Position numbers and translations under genes: made by a program. Below the pieces are notes generated by a model. That model saw only the letters and a list, made by a program, of their open reading frames with translations. It was not told the DNA's origin and did not search any database. Shown here in pieces: positions 1 through 8,201 of a stretch of 54,512 nucleotides of DNA. The DNA lies in contig CAISIV010000313.1 in NCBI GenBank assembly GCA_903885555.1, forward strand, positions 1 through 54,512, in the 5' to 3' direction. The first letter of the stretch is position 1. The number at the start of each line of letters is the position of its first letter. The stretch is from an uncultured Hyphomicrobiales bacterium. GTDB taxonomy: Bacteria > Pseudomonadota > Alphaproteobacteria > Rhizobiales > Xanthobacteraceae.

Positions 1-762
1 GGCTTCATCGTGTTCGGTGCACTCTCCGACAAGATCGGCCGCAAGCCGATCATCCTCGGCGGCTGTCTGATCGCGGCGCTGACCTTCTTCCCGATCTTCA
101 AGATGATCACCACCAACGCCAACCCGGCGCTGGAAAAGGCCATCGAGACGGTCAAGGTCGAAGTGGTTTCGGATCCCGCGCTCTGCGGCGATCTGTTCAA
201 CCCGGTCGGCACACGCGTGTTCACCGCACCGTGCGACACCGCCCGCGCCTACCTCGCCCAGCAGTCGGTCAAGTATACGACCGCCTTCGGCGCGGCCGGC
301 TCCGGCGTGAAGGTCGTCGTCAACGGCAAGGACGTTCCGTACACTGCGGCTGGGGCTTCGAACCCGGCAGTGCTGGCGGCCGTTCAAGCCGCGGGCTACC
401 CGAAGGCTGGCGATGCAGGCATCGTCAAGATGAACCACCCGTTCGATATCTTTAAGCCGAACACGATGGCGATCATCGGCCTGCTGTTCATCTTGGTGAT
501 CTTCGTCACCATGGTCTACGGCCCCATCGCGGCCATGCTGGTCGAACTGTTCCCGACCAAGATCCGCTACACCTCGATGTCGCTGCCGTATCACATCGGT
601 AACGGCTGGTTCGGCGGCTTGCTGCCGGCCACGGCCTTCGCGATCGTGGCCTCGACCGGCGATATCTACGCCGGCCTTTGGTACCCGGTCATCTTCGCGT
701 CGATCACCGTGGTCGTCGGGTTCTTCTTCCTGCCCGAGACCAAGGATCGCGACATCAACTAA
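1..762 (+). CDS. MHS-type MFS transporter, C-terminal part (5' end outside window)
   Basis: The frame is open to the first base, so the N-terminal half lies upstream. It opens with the MFS motif GALSDKIGRKP (cytoplasmic loop between helices 2 and 3 in each half). It then has a soluble insert of about 110 residues containing two cysteines, and membrane helices ending in FFLPETKDRDIN. The PTKIRYTSMSLPYHIGNGWFGG stretch is typical of metabolite:H+ symporters (ProP/KgtP-like). These are inner-membrane proton-coupled importers of small organic acids or osmolytes; the substrate cannot be read here. The large extracytoplasmic insert is seen in a rhizobial/Burkholderia subgroup. A strong terminator follows at once. 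Confidence 0.85.
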   Translation, partial: GFIVFGALSDKIGRKPIILGGCLIAALTFFPIFKMITTNANPALEKAIETVKVEVVSDPALCGDLFNPVGTRVFTAPCDTARAYLAQQSVKYTTAFGAAGSGVKVVVNGKDVPYTAAGASNPAVLAAVQAAGYPKAGDAGIVKMNHPFDIFKPNTMAIIGLLFILVIFVTMVYGPIAAMLVELFPTKIRYTSMSLPYHIGNGWFGGLLPATAFAIVASTGDIYAGLWYPVIFASITVVVGFFFLPETKDRDIN

Positions 763-807
763 CACCGGTTAGACGGCGGGCTCCGGCCCGCCGTCGGCTC
801 AGACGGA

Positions 808-840
808 AACGCCCCGCACTCAGGTGCGGGGCGTTTTTTA
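808..840 (+). terminator. Rho-independent terminator after the MFS gene
   Basis: An 11-bp perfect stem (808-818 with 825-835), 6-nt loop and a run of six T form a textbook intrinsic terminator. A second GC-rich hairpin (772-780 with 787-795) precedes it right after the stop codon. Together they separate the transporter from the tRNA gene. Confidence 0.85.
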
Positions 841-916
841 TGGCGCATAGCCGCCGCTAAGGACCAAAAGCTGGCTTGTGGCAGCCGGACGGCGCTGATA
901 GCTCTGCGTTCGGAAA

Positions 917-988
917 GCCGGGTTAGCTCAGCGGTAGAGCAGTGGTTTTGTAAACCAAAGGTCGGGGGTTCAATCCCCTCACCCGGCA
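917..988 (+). tRNA. tRNA-Thr (anticodon UGU)
   Basis: The acceptor arms GCCGGGT (917-923) and ACCCGGC (981-987) pair fully. The D-arm GCTCAGCGGTAGAGC, an anticodon arm with loop TTTGTAA, and the T-arm GGGGGTTCAATCCCC are all present. Anticodon TGT gives threonine (ACA codons). The CCA end is not fully encoded (ACCG follows), so it would be added after transcription. Confidence 0.95.
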
Positions 989-1122
989 CCGGTCTCCCGG
1001 CCCAAGGGCGCGCCCGAAAATATACCTCCAAAGTCACGGAGTTCCGGGCCTATTGGACCTTGCGCCGGTTGCAGAGTGTGCCAAACTGAGCCTGTTACTC
1101 GTAATACTCTCGGAGATCTAGC

Positions 1123-1326
1123 ATGCCTCAGGGCACCGTTAAGTGGTTCAATCCGACGAAGGGCTACGGCTTCATCCAACCGCAAGAAGGCGGGAAGGAT
1201 GTGTTCGTGCACATCTCGGCTGTCGAACGCGCCGGACTTAGCACGCTGAACGAAGGTCAGACCGTTCAGTTCGAACTCGTCGAAAACCGCGGCAAAACGT
1301 CCGCGGAGAACCTCAAGGTTAAGTAA
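1123..1326 (+). CDS. cspA: cold-shock domain protein (CspA family)
   Basis: A 67-residue single cold-shock domain. RNP1 is KGYGFI (residues 13-18) and RNP2 is VFVHI (27-31), the aromatic/basic patch that binds single-stranded RNA and DNA. Length is standard for CspA-type RNA chaperones. The start is set by a GGAGA ribosome site about 9 bases upstream. The leader from the tRNA to the start is about 130 bases, long enough for the temperature-sensitive 5' UTR known in this family, but I cannot show that it is one. A terminator follows at 1397. Paralogue assignment among Csp proteins is not possible from sequence alone. Confidence 0.93.
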   Translation: MPQGTVKWFNPTKGYGFIQPQEGGKDVFVHISAVERAGLSTLNEGQTVQFELVENRGKTSAENLKVK

Positions 1327-1396
1327 CCTCGTCGCCCGAGGCTGCTTTCGGCCTGTTGTCTGGAAATGGAACCGCCGAGCGTCGGCCCGGCGGTTG

Positions 1397-1423
1397 CGGC
1401 GCGTTCATGACGCGCCGTTTTTT
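1397..1423 (+). terminator. Rho-independent terminator after the cold-shock gene
   Basis: An 8-bp stem CGGCGCGT/ACGCGCCG (1397-1404, 1410-1417) with a 5-nt loop and six T. It ends the csp transcript and lies next to the 3' end of the opposing lipoprotein gene. Confidence 0.8.
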
Positions 1424-1441
1424 ATTTAAAGCACTTGTCCG

Positions 1442-1867
1442 CTAACGCGTGAGCGCTTCGAGTTCGGGAAACGGTGCAAACGCCGCGTCCTTACAGAGCG
1501 GCATCACTTCAAGCGGCACGTCGAAGAAACGGTCGAGCTTGCCGGCGACGAAGACCGCGACGCCGTCTTTCGATCCCGCATAGCCGCCGGTCGACTTGCG
1601 TTCGTTGTAGCGCACGCAGGTGTAATAGCGCTCGCCCGGACCGAGATCCTTGAGCACCGGCGCCGACACCGCCGCGCCGCGCACGCCGCTCGGATCGTTG
1701 AGATAGGTGCGCAGGAACGCCAGCAGGTCGCGCCGGTAAGCCTGCGGATAGATGTTCTCGGCATCCCACCGCGCTTTCAATTCCGCTTTGCTGGGACCAA
1801 CATCATTGGCGCAACCGCCAAGCGCGAGCACCGCCAGCGTTACGGTCAAAACTGCAAACCTGAACAT
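1442..1867 (-). CDS. small predicted lipoprotein of unknown function
   Basis: Starting at the methionine at 1867 gives a 141-residue protein with a short basic N-end, a hydrophobic segment and the lipobox LGGC. That implies cleavage and lipidation by LspA/Lgt and anchoring in the membrane. The mature part has Y/R/W-rich stretches and two further cysteines; no domain is recognised. An upstream in-frame start (1900) would place 11 residues before the signal and is less likely. It is divergent from the Bug receptor gene, with about 140 bases between them. Confidence 0.75.
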   Translation of the reverse strand: MFRFAVLTVTLAVLALGGCANDVGPSKAELKARWDAENIYPQAYRRDLLAFLRTYLNDPSGVRGAAVSAPVLKDLGPGERYYTCVRYNERKSTGGYAGSKDGVAVFVAGKLDRFFDVPLEVMPLCKDAAFAPFPELEALTR

Positions 1868-2008
1868 TCGCGAATCCACTTGCTGCATCGCCGCAATCAT
1901 AGCGGCAATTCTAGCAACTTGCGCGGACCGGCCATAGCAAGGCCGGTGGACCGTACCCGCAATACGCGTATGCTTGGCGCAATTATAAAAATCCTGGGGA
2001 GGATATCC

Positions 2009-2989
2009 ATGACGTTTTCACGCCGCACGCTTGTGCTCGGCGCGGTCGCTGCGCCTTTCGTCGTCCACACGGCTCATGCTCAGACGTGGCCGGCCGCCGG
2101 CAGCAACATCCGTCTCGTTGTCGCCTATCCGCCGGGCGGCTCGACCGACGCCATCATGCGGCTTATTCAGCCCGCGTTGCAGGACCGGCTTAAGGCCACC
2201 GTCATCATCGAGAACCGCGCCGGCGCCTCGGGCAGCGTCGGCACCGCATCGGTGGCGAAATCGCCGCCGGATGGAAATACGTGGCTCGCCGTGTTCGACA
2301 ACCACGCTGCAAATCCTTTCGTGCTGGGCACCCTGCCCTATGACAGCGACAAGGATCTCGATCCGGTGCTGCTGATCGGCACCGCGCCCTATTTGATCGC
2401 GACCGCCAAGACCAAACCGTTCAATACGGTCGCCGATATCATCGCCGCAGCGAAGGATAAGACGCGCACCGTCAGCTACGGCTCGGTCGGCAGCGGCAGC
2501 GTCGGCCATCTGGCGATGGCGTTGCTGGCGGACCGCGCGGGCGTGAAGCTCGTCCACGTGCCCTATCGCGGCGGTGGCCCGGCCATGACGGATGCGCTCG
2601 GCGGCCACGTCGATCTCCTGATCGGCAGCACGGCGCTGTCGATGCCGCAGGTCAACACCGGCAATCTCCGCGCCGTCGCGCAGACCGGCAAAGACCGCAA
2701 TCCATTCATCTCCCAAGTGCCGACCGTGGCCGAGAACGGCTTCCCCGGCTTCGAAGCCTATGCCTGGTGGGGCATCTTCGCGCCAGCCGGAATGCCAAAG
2801 CCGATGGTCGAGCGCATGGGCAGCGAAATGGCCGCCTGTCTGCGCGATGAGAAAATTTCCAAGCAATTGATCGAGACCCAGCAGGTGTCGCTGACGCTCG
2901 GCGGGCCCGAGGTGTTGCGTAAATTCGTCACCGGACAAATGGATGTTTGGGGTAAAGTCGTGAAGGACAACAATATCAAGGCGGACTAG
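2009..2989 (+). CDS. Bug-family tripartite tricarboxylate transporter receptor (periplasmic)
   Basis: 326 residues. The Arg-Arg leader (FSRRTLVLGAV) and AHAQ cleavage site point to export, perhaps by Tat. The mature protein has the Bug hallmarks: VAYPPGGSTDAIMR, VIIENRAGASGSVGT, the YRGGGPAMTDALGGHVD region and a C-end with WGKVVKDNNIKAD. These receptors bind carboxylates for TctAB-type permeases, but no TctA/TctB gene is nearby, so it is an orphan receptor, as is common in these bacteria. The start is fixed by GGGGAGGA just upstream of 2009. The metallo-hydrolase gene follows 24 bases later and is probably co-transcribed. Confidence 0.9.
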   Translation: MTFSRRTLVLGAVAAPFVVHTAHAQTWPAAGSNIRLVVAYPPGGSTDAIMRLIQPALQDRLKATVIIENRAGASGSVGTASVAKSPPDGNTWLAVFDNHAANPFVLGTLPYDSDKDLDPVLLIGTAPYLIATAKTKPFNTVADIIAAAKDKTRTVSYGSVGSGSVGHLAMALLADRAGVKLVHVPYRGGGPAMTDALGGHVDLLIGSTALSMPQVNTGNLRAVAQTGKDRNPFISQVPTVAENGFPGFEAYAWWGIFAPAGMPKPMVERMGSEMAACLRDEKISKQLIETQQVSLTLGGPEVLRKFVTGQMDVWGKVVKDNNIKAD

Positions 2990-3013
2990 GCAGGCCGTGG
3001 CGGTGTTTAATCG

Positions 3014-3979
3014 ATGATGATCACGCGCCGCTCAGCTCTCGCCGGATCCGCTGCCGCCGCAGCAAGCCTTGCCCTGCCCGCAGCGTTGCAAGCGGCCGCG
3101 CCTCCCGTCGCCGTGCAAGGCCCGGGCGTTCACCGCACGAAAGTCGGCTCGTTTCAGGTGACGGCGCTGTACGACGGCACCTGGTTCCTGCCGATCGACG
3201 GCAAGTTTGTGCGCAACGCTAGCGGCATGGCCGTGAACCGCGCGCTGGCGGATGCGTTCCTGCCGCCGCGGATCATGCCGATCAGTTTCACCGCGCTGCT
3301 GGTCAACACCGGCACGAAGCTGGTGCTGATCGACACCGGCACTGCAGGTCAGGTTGTCGATACCGCAGGCGTCATGATCGACAATCTATCGGTCGCCGGT
3401 GTCACGCCGGACAAGATCGACACCATCCTGATTTCGCATTTCCATCCCGACCATATCGACGGCATCAAGACCAAGGAGGGCGCCAAGGTTTTCGCCAATG
3501 CCGAAATCCTCGTGCCGGAGCCCGAATGGGCCTACTGGATGAACGACGCCAACATGGCCGGCGTCGCGAAACCGGTGCAGCGTTATTTTCTCAACGCCAA
3601 GCGCATCTTCGGCGACATCGCCAACGAAGTGCGGCGTTTCAAACCGGGTGCCGAAATCGTGCCAGGCATCACGTCAATTCCAGCCTATGGCCACACGCCG
3701 GGGCATACGGCCTTTGCCATCCATTCCGGCAATCAATCGATGCTGGCGATGAGCGATACCGTGCGAAACCCGTATCTGTTCGCGCGCTACCCGGACTGGC
3801 AGCCGATCTTCGATATGGACGGAACGCTCGCCGTGAAAACCCGCCGCCGCATGCTCGACCGTGCTGTGGCCGACCGCATGCTGGTTGAGGCTTATCATTT
3901 TCCGTTCCCGGCCAGCGGGCACATGGTCAAACGCGGCGCCGGCTATGAATTGATACCGGTTGAGTGGAAACCGCTGTAG
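3014..3979 (+). CDS. metallo-beta-lactamase-fold hydrolase, Tat-exported
   Basis: 321 residues. It begins ITRRSALAGSAAAAASLALP, a twin-arginine signal, so it is likely exported folded to the periplasm. The zinc motif HxHxDH is H142-F-H144-P-D146-H147, and a second metal region is the GHTPGH motif. The overall plan matches lactonase-like MBL-fold enzymes, which hydrolyse esters or lactones; the substrate is unknown. Its tight linkage to a Bug receptor suggests that it acts on the receptor's ligand or a precursor of it (inference). Confidence 0.85.
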   Translation: MMITRRSALAGSAAAAASLALPAALQAAAPPVAVQGPGVHRTKVGSFQVTALYDGTWFLPIDGKFVRNASGMAVNRALADAFLPPRIMPISFTALLVNTGTKLVLIDTGTAGQVVDTAGVMIDNLSVAGVTPDKIDTILISHFHPDHIDGIKTKEGAKVFANAEILVPEPEWAYWMNDANMAGVAKPVQRYFLNAKRIFGDIANEVRRFKPGAEIVPGITSIPAYGHTPGHTAFAIHSGNQSMLAMSDTVRNPYLFARYPDWQPIFDMDGTLAVKTRRRMLDRAVADRMLVEAYHFPFPASGHMVKRGAGYELIPVEWKPL

Positions 3980-4110
3980 CCACTTAAGCCCGCGCCGCGC
4001 CTTATGACCCTATAACAATCCAAAGGCTGCCCACCGGCGCATTGCGCTGCCCATTCGAATCGAATGCTATGCGCGCCTTGATTGTACCGACGCAATATTA
4101 CAGGCCGCAA

Positions 4111-4305
4111 ATGGCGAACACCGAACCTCAATTTGAAGCCCGGCCCAGCAGCCAGTTTGGACAAAACTGGTGTGTCACCGTGGTCTGGCCTTCCGGCAAA
4201 ACCGAAGAACTCACCGGCTTTGCCAACCAGCATCAGGCCCTGGAGTGGATACGAATGAAATCCGCGAACTGGGCTGTCGACCAGATCTTGCGCGGCTCCG
4301 TTTAA
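4111..4305 (+). CDS. conserved small hypothetical protein (64 aa)
   Basis: A short basic/aromatic protein with NWCVTVVWPSGKTEELTGF followed by a helical end ALEWIRMKSANWAVDQIL. It resembles small proteins seen widely in Bradyrhizobium relatives, but I know no function. The start at 4111 gives the conserved-looking MANTEPQF opening; an upstream in-frame ATG at 4069 is possible and no clear ribosome site decides. No signal or membrane segment is seen. Confidence 0.6.
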   Translation: MANTEPQFEARPSSQFGQNWCVTVVWPSGKTEELTGFANQHQALEWIRMKSANWAVDQILRGSV

Positions 4306-4333
4306 AAGCCCCGCCCCCAACCGTTAGCTCTCG

Positions 4334-4906
4334 CTACATCTTCGACAGCTTGGCGACGTCGATCGCCTGGGCGTAGCTGAGCTTGGCCGGTGCCTCTGCC
4401 GAGCCCTGCACATGCACGAGAATCTTGTTGGCAACGAGCATCATGATGTCGCCGTCATTGGTCTGGATGGCGCGCTGATCGCCGACACGGACCAGCTTGC
4501 CCATCGCGCCGGCCAGTGCCGGATTGTTCAGCATCGGCCCGAACTGCATAATCATCGCGCTATCGCCAGTGATCGACACTTCGACCGTGTCGCCTTTGGC
4601 GTTGGTGTAACTGCGGCTCGCGGCCGACGCGCCGCCGAACATCGATGCGCCGACGGCAGTGGCCTGCACCTTCTCGGCCTTCCAGCCGGACAACGGCGCC
4701 GGCAGCAGCGCGGAGAAGGCCTCGGCGTTCTTCTGGGCGATCAGTTGGGAAGCGACATCGATCGATTGTTTGGCATTGCTCATGTCGCCGGCTTGATAGG
4801 CTTTGCGCGCGGCGTCGATGGCATCGAGAATGTCGTCGGCGGCAAGGGCCGGGAATGCCAGTGCGCCCAAAACGGCCGCACTCAGCAGAATTCGCAACGC
4901 TCGCAT
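4334..4906 (-). CDS. exported protein of unknown function (190 aa)
   Basis: The signal peptide MRALRILLSAAVLGALAFPALA with cleavage before ADDIL predicts a periplasmic protein. An alpha-helical segment follows (DAIDAARKAYQAGDMSNAKQ), then a beta-rich half with GDTVEVSITGDSAMI. The start at 4906 is fixed by the strong TGGAGGGG site; six extra codons upstream are unlikely to be used. It lies downstream of btuB on the same strand with a GC hairpin between, so co-expression is uncertain. Confidence 0.65.
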   Translation of the reverse strand: MRALRILLSAAVLGALAFPALAADDILDAIDAARKAYQAGDMSNAKQSIDVASQLIAQKNAEAFSALLPAPLSGWKAEKVQATAVGASMFGGASAASRSYTNAKGDTVEVSITGDSAMIMQFGPMLNNPALAGAMGKLVRVGDQRAIQTNDGDIMMLVANKILVHVQGSAEAPAKLSYAQAIDVAKLSKM

Positions 4907-4963
4907 GGTTCGCCCCTCCACCATTGGATGGGGCGCAGCCTAGCCGATTCGCATGATTTGGCA

Positions 4964-4995
4964 CGGCCGGCGGAGCCCCAAGGAGCCGCCGGCCG
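4964..4995 (-). terminator. GC-rich hairpin after btuB, possible terminator
   Basis: The 10-bp arms CGGCCGGCGG (4964-4973) and CCGCCGGCCG (4986-4995) lie just past the btuB stop. There is no T run on the minus strand, so termination is uncertain; it may only protect the 3' end. Confidence 0.45.
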
Positions 4996-5003
4996 CGCTC
5001 GAT

Positions 5004-7037
5004 TTAGAACGTGGCGCCAGCCTTCGCCATGAAGGTACGGCCGGGCAGCGGATAGGCATTATAGGTCCCGAAAGTCGCCGGGCTGGCTACCGCGTAGTCG
5101 AAGTACTGCACGTTGAACAAGTTCTGCACCGAGACCGACCAGAAGAAGTTCTTCACTTCGCCGCCCAGCCGAACATCGACCGTCGTGTGCGCCGGGATCT
5201 TCGGCTGGAAGTTGGTCTGATCGTTATCCATTCGCCGCTGGCCTACGAAACGCACCACGCCATCGAACACGACGTACTTCTGATAAATATCCCAAGACAA
5301 ACCGGTATTGCCGGTCCAGCGCGACACCAGCGGCACCTCATTGCCGGCGTTCACACCCTCACGGAACGTAGCGTAGGTGTAGGTCAAGCCGCCCTTGACG
5401 CGAACGGACTCCGTCAGCCGCAGAGTCGCCGAGTTCTCAACGCCGACGCGCCGTGTCGGATCAAGATTGATGTTGGCGCCGCCAAACGGGACGGCCGGCA
5501 CGAACATGATCTCGTTGTTGAGGTTCATCGCGTAAACACTGCTCTGCCATTCCAGCATGCCGAAGCGGCCCTTCGCGCCACCTTCGATTTCCTGCGACGT
5601 CTGAGTCTTCAGATTGAAGTCGACCGGAACCGTATTGACGCCGATGCGTTCATCGACGTTCGGCGTGCGGAAGCTGCGGGCGACGTGGCCGAAAATGGCA
5701 AACATCGGGGAAAACCGATGCTCGAACCCAAGATTAAGCGCGTGATTGACTTCGGTCTGGCCGAACGGCGTCGCTTGCGCATCGAAAGCACCCGGCGCCG
5801 TCGGATCGTAGCGGTCTTTTGCCGACACCCGCGTCTGCTGCATGCGCGCGCCGAATGAGATATCCGTGGTCGGCAGGACGTTGATGGTCTCCTGCCAATA
5901 GGCCGCCAGCGACTGCTGATTGAGATCGTAGGTGTGATACGGCGGATCCGTGAGGGCATTGCTCCGTTTGGCATTGAGGTCGGAATTATAAAAATCGACA
6001 CCGGCCGTAACTTTGGTCGGCGCACCTAGCACCTGACCGTCAATGACAATGCGCGGCGTAACCGACGCCGTAGTCAGCACACGCTTGTCGGAGGTATCAA
6101 AACCGAACAAAGACGAAAATATCGTCTGTTCCTTGCGGCGGAAATTGCCGTCCAGAATGAACTCGAAACCAGGCGCAATGATGCGCGAGGCGCCAAGCGT
6201 GAAGCTGGAGCCAAGCCTGGTGGAATAAGCTGTCGGCGTCGTCGCGCCGCGCCGGTCTGTATCCATTTCGCTCGTGGTCAGCGTTACCCGGCGCGCGCCC
6301 GGCAGGCCGAGCTTTTGATCGTCACCGCTGATGTTGAACCAGGCACTGCCTTGGTCGCCGGTGTAGCGCAGATCGCCAACGCCGTTGCGCTGCTTTACGT
6401 AATCGTTGACGCGATAGCCGTCGGAATTGACCGCGTTGCCGGACACCGCCACCGAATAAGGCCCGTGCGAGGTGGAGGCGCTGCCGTTGATTTCCTTTTG
6501 ATTGAAAGAACCGAAGCCGGCCTCGACACGTCCGGTCGTCGGCTTGCCGACGCCTGTCTTGGTGATGATGTTGATGACGCCACCGACCGCGCCGTCGCCG
6601 TACAACACTGCGCCGCTGTTGCCGCGCGTGATCTCGATCCGCTCGATGCTCTCGCGCGGGATCGCGCTCAGATCGACACCCGAAAGATCGACATCGGTGA
6701 GACGCCGGCCGTTCAGCAATATCAGCGTATTTGAGGCTGCCGTGGCGCCGAAGCCGCGCATATCGATTACGGTGCCGGCACCGTTCTTCCCGCCGGATGT
6801 GCTGGCACTCTGAATACCGACCTCTTGCGACAGAACGTCCTGGATCGTCGTCCCGGGCGATCGCTGGATGTCTTCGGCGGTAATGACACTGGTCGATGCG
6901 CCGGCGATGCCTGTGTTGGTGCGGCTCGCCCAGACGTCGAGCGTCGGAAGCACCTGAGAATTTTGCGCATAAGCGGCTGGAGCGGTGAGACTGATCAGCG
7001 CGAGCAACGCACCCCAGACTTTTAATTTCGTACCCAT
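5004..7037 (-). CDS. btuB: TonB-dependent outer-membrane receptor, probable vitamin B12 transporter
   Basis: 677 residues with signal peptide (to about residue 24, AYAQ). The plug domain contains STSVITAEDIQRSPG and the RGNSGAVLYGDGAVGGVINI motif. A 22-strand-type barrel follows, ending in the outer-membrane signature phenylalanine (FMAKAGATF). Plug-barrel receptors import scarce ligands using TonB energy. The B12 assignment rests mainly on the cobalamin riboswitch in its leader, which is direct regulatory evidence; size and plug also fit BtuB. No btuCDF genes are in the window. Translation starts at 7037 with AAGGA about 10 bases upstream. Confidence 0.87.
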   Translation of the reverse strand: MGTKLKVWGALLALISLTAPAAYAQNSQVLPTLDVWASRTNTGIAGASTSVITAEDIQRSPGTTIQDVLSQEVGIQSASTSGGKNGAGTVIDMRGFGATAASNTLILLNGRRLTDVDLSGVDLSAIPRESIERIEITRGNSGAVLYGDGAVGGVINIITKTGVGKPTTGRVEAGFGSFNQKEINGSASTSHGPYSVAVSGNAVNSDGYRVNDYVKQRNGVGDLRYTGDQGSAWFNISGDDQKLGLPGARRVTLTTSEMDTDRRGATTPTAYSTRLGSSFTLGASRIIAPGFEFILDGNFRRKEQTIFSSLFGFDTSDKRVLTTASVTPRIVIDGQVLGAPTKVTAGVDFYNSDLNAKRSNALTDPPYHTYDLNQQSLAAYWQETINVLPTTDISFGARMQQTRVSAKDRYDPTAPGAFDAQATPFGQTEVNHALNLGFEHRFSPMFAIFGHVARSFRTPNVDERIGVNTVPVDFNLKTQTSQEIEGGAKGRFGMLEWQSSVYAMNLNNEIMFVPAVPFGGANINLDPTRRVGVENSATLRLTESVRVKGGLTYTYATFREGVNAGNEVPLVSRWTGNTGLSWDIYQKYVVFDGVVRFVGQRRMDNDQTNFQPKIPAHTTVDVRLGGEVKNFFWSVSVQNLFNVQYFDYAVASPATFGTYNAYPLPGRTFMAKAGATF

Positions 7038-7039
7038 GT

Positions 7040-7076
7040 CGCAACAATCCTTCGTTTGCGCTCAGCAGTGCTGAGC
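7040..7076 (-). promoter_or_regulatory. hairpins around the btuB ribosome-binding site
   Basis: Two inverted repeats sit directly before the btuB start. GCTCAGCA/TGCTGAGC (7060-7067 with 7069-7076) is one. The other is CGCAA/TTGCG (7040-7044 with 7056-7060), whose loop holds the Shine-Dalgarno AAGGA (7048-7052). This is the kind of fold by which Gram-negative B12 riboswitches block translation. The fold is seen; its role as expression platform is inferred. Confidence 0.45.
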
Positions 7077-7257
7077 ACATCGGGTGAGACAAGATCCGAT
7101 GCGAAGGACAGGCAAAACGCTTACACACAGACTGCGTACGACGTTCAACCTGCTCGATGTCACTTGAGGGAGAACTCAGGCAGCCATCGCACCGGCATTG
7201 ACGTCACCGCTGCGAAAGCGCGCTCCGTATGGACCTCCCGTCCACCGGTTAGGTGAC

Positions 7258-7432
7258 TGTGCTGGCAGGTTTCCTGGCTCGCGGGTCGTCACCCAGTTGC
7301 GTCCGGCCTTCCCAGTTTCCCAGTGGCCTGATGGACGCGGGCTCGCCGCTTACAGTTGCGGGGGCAGCCACCGATCCGGCGAAATCGCAATATGCGAAAT
7401 CGCGAAACCTGTGTTCCCTCTTTCGTCTCCAG
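7258..7432 (-). promoter_or_regulatory. cobalamin (vitamin B12) riboswitch
   Basis: Read on the minus strand, the consensus elements occur in order: GAGGGAACAC (near 7420), GGCTGCCCCCGCAACTGTAA (7350-7369), GCCACTGGGAAACTGGGAAG (7306-7326), and the B12 box AGCCAGGAAACCTGCC (7264-7279). These are the signature core of the AdoCbl/Cbl riboswitch. It sits about 220 bases upstream of the TonB receptor and should repress it when B12 is plentiful. The exact 5' and 3' ends are approximate. The 7038-7257 spacer holds only the hairpins near the start. Confidence 0.95.
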
Positions 7433-7487
7433 AGCGATCCGGAGAACCAGCACGGTTTAAAATGTGTCTGGAACAGGGCAACGAGTC

Positions 7488-7510
7488 AAGCGCCGGAACT
7501 TCCGGCGCTT
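7488..7510 (-). terminator. hairpin between the His-rich gene and the riboswitch
   Basis: A nearly perfect palindrome (arms 7488-7498 and 7500-7510, core GCGCCGGA/TCCGGCGC) lies 45 bases past the stop of the His/Lys-rich gene and before the btuB leader. It is a plausible terminator without a T run on either strand. Confidence 0.4.
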
Positions 7511-7555
7511 GCTCGCTGGCGTTTTGCAGTAGTCGGCGGCGAATAAGCCGGTCAA

Positions 7556-7906
7556 TTACATCTTCACCACGTGACGGGTGCGCGTCACCTTTACATGCTT
7601 CACGTGCTTGATCTTTTTCACGTGAACGTAGTGCTTCTTGCCGTGAGTGTAGTGCCGCACATGCTTGCGGCCATGCTTCACGATCGTGACGTGCTTGCGC
7701 GCCGGGGTGGTGACCGCGCCGGTTTCCTTGACCTGGACACCGGTGGTGACGGCCGCCTTCGGGGCGACAACCTTGGCATCGACCTTGGCCGCGGGCTGGC
7801 CGGCGGTGATCGGGGCCTTCGGCGTGGGCTGAAGGACGCCCTGCGCGAAGGCCGGGCCGGCGATCAGGCTCGCCGCAATGGCGGCGGCAGCGAGTTTGTT
7901 CAACAT
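7556..7906 (-). CDS. exported His/Lys-rich small protein
   Basis: 116 residues. The signal peptide MLNKLAAAAIAASLIAGPAFA is followed by a Pro/Ala/Lys linker. The last 50 residues consist almost wholly of His, Lys, Val, Arg and Thr (for example HVTIVKHGRKHVRHYTHGKK). The mature protein is very basic. Such tails could bind metals or polyanions, but no function is established here. It is transcribed alone, with about 295 bases upstream before the divergent TPR gene. Confidence 0.75.
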   Translation of the reverse strand: MLNKLAAAAIAASLIAGPAFAQGVLQPTPKAPITAGQPAAKVDAKVVAPKAAVTTGVQVKETGAVTTPARKHVTIVKHGRKHVRHYTHGKKHYVHVKKIKHVKHVKVTRTRHVVKM

Positions 7907-8201
7907 GGTAGTGTCCTTTTCTCAATCGGGTTGCCGCAAACCCGTGGGGTTATTCGGCCAATCGGTCTTTTGGGCCGATCGTTGGAGGCCACCATGCACC
8001 CCCGCCCCTGAAGCCGTTCTGAAGCCTGTTGTTATCGGCCGTTCAAACACCCGCCCGCGCGGTGTTGGAATCGAGGCGATATAATGGCGGCGTAAAATGT
8101 CCGATGAGACGGAATAGAGCCGATCACGGATTGTTTTCTACAGGAAGACCGAGATTCGACGTACCTTCAGCCACCGCCGGATGCCATCCAGGAGAAATTC
8201 C

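Noticed and set aside
759-1212. Minus-strand frames over the tRNA and cold-shock genes
   Set aside because: They overlap a tRNA, two terminators and the csp coding region and carry no motifs.
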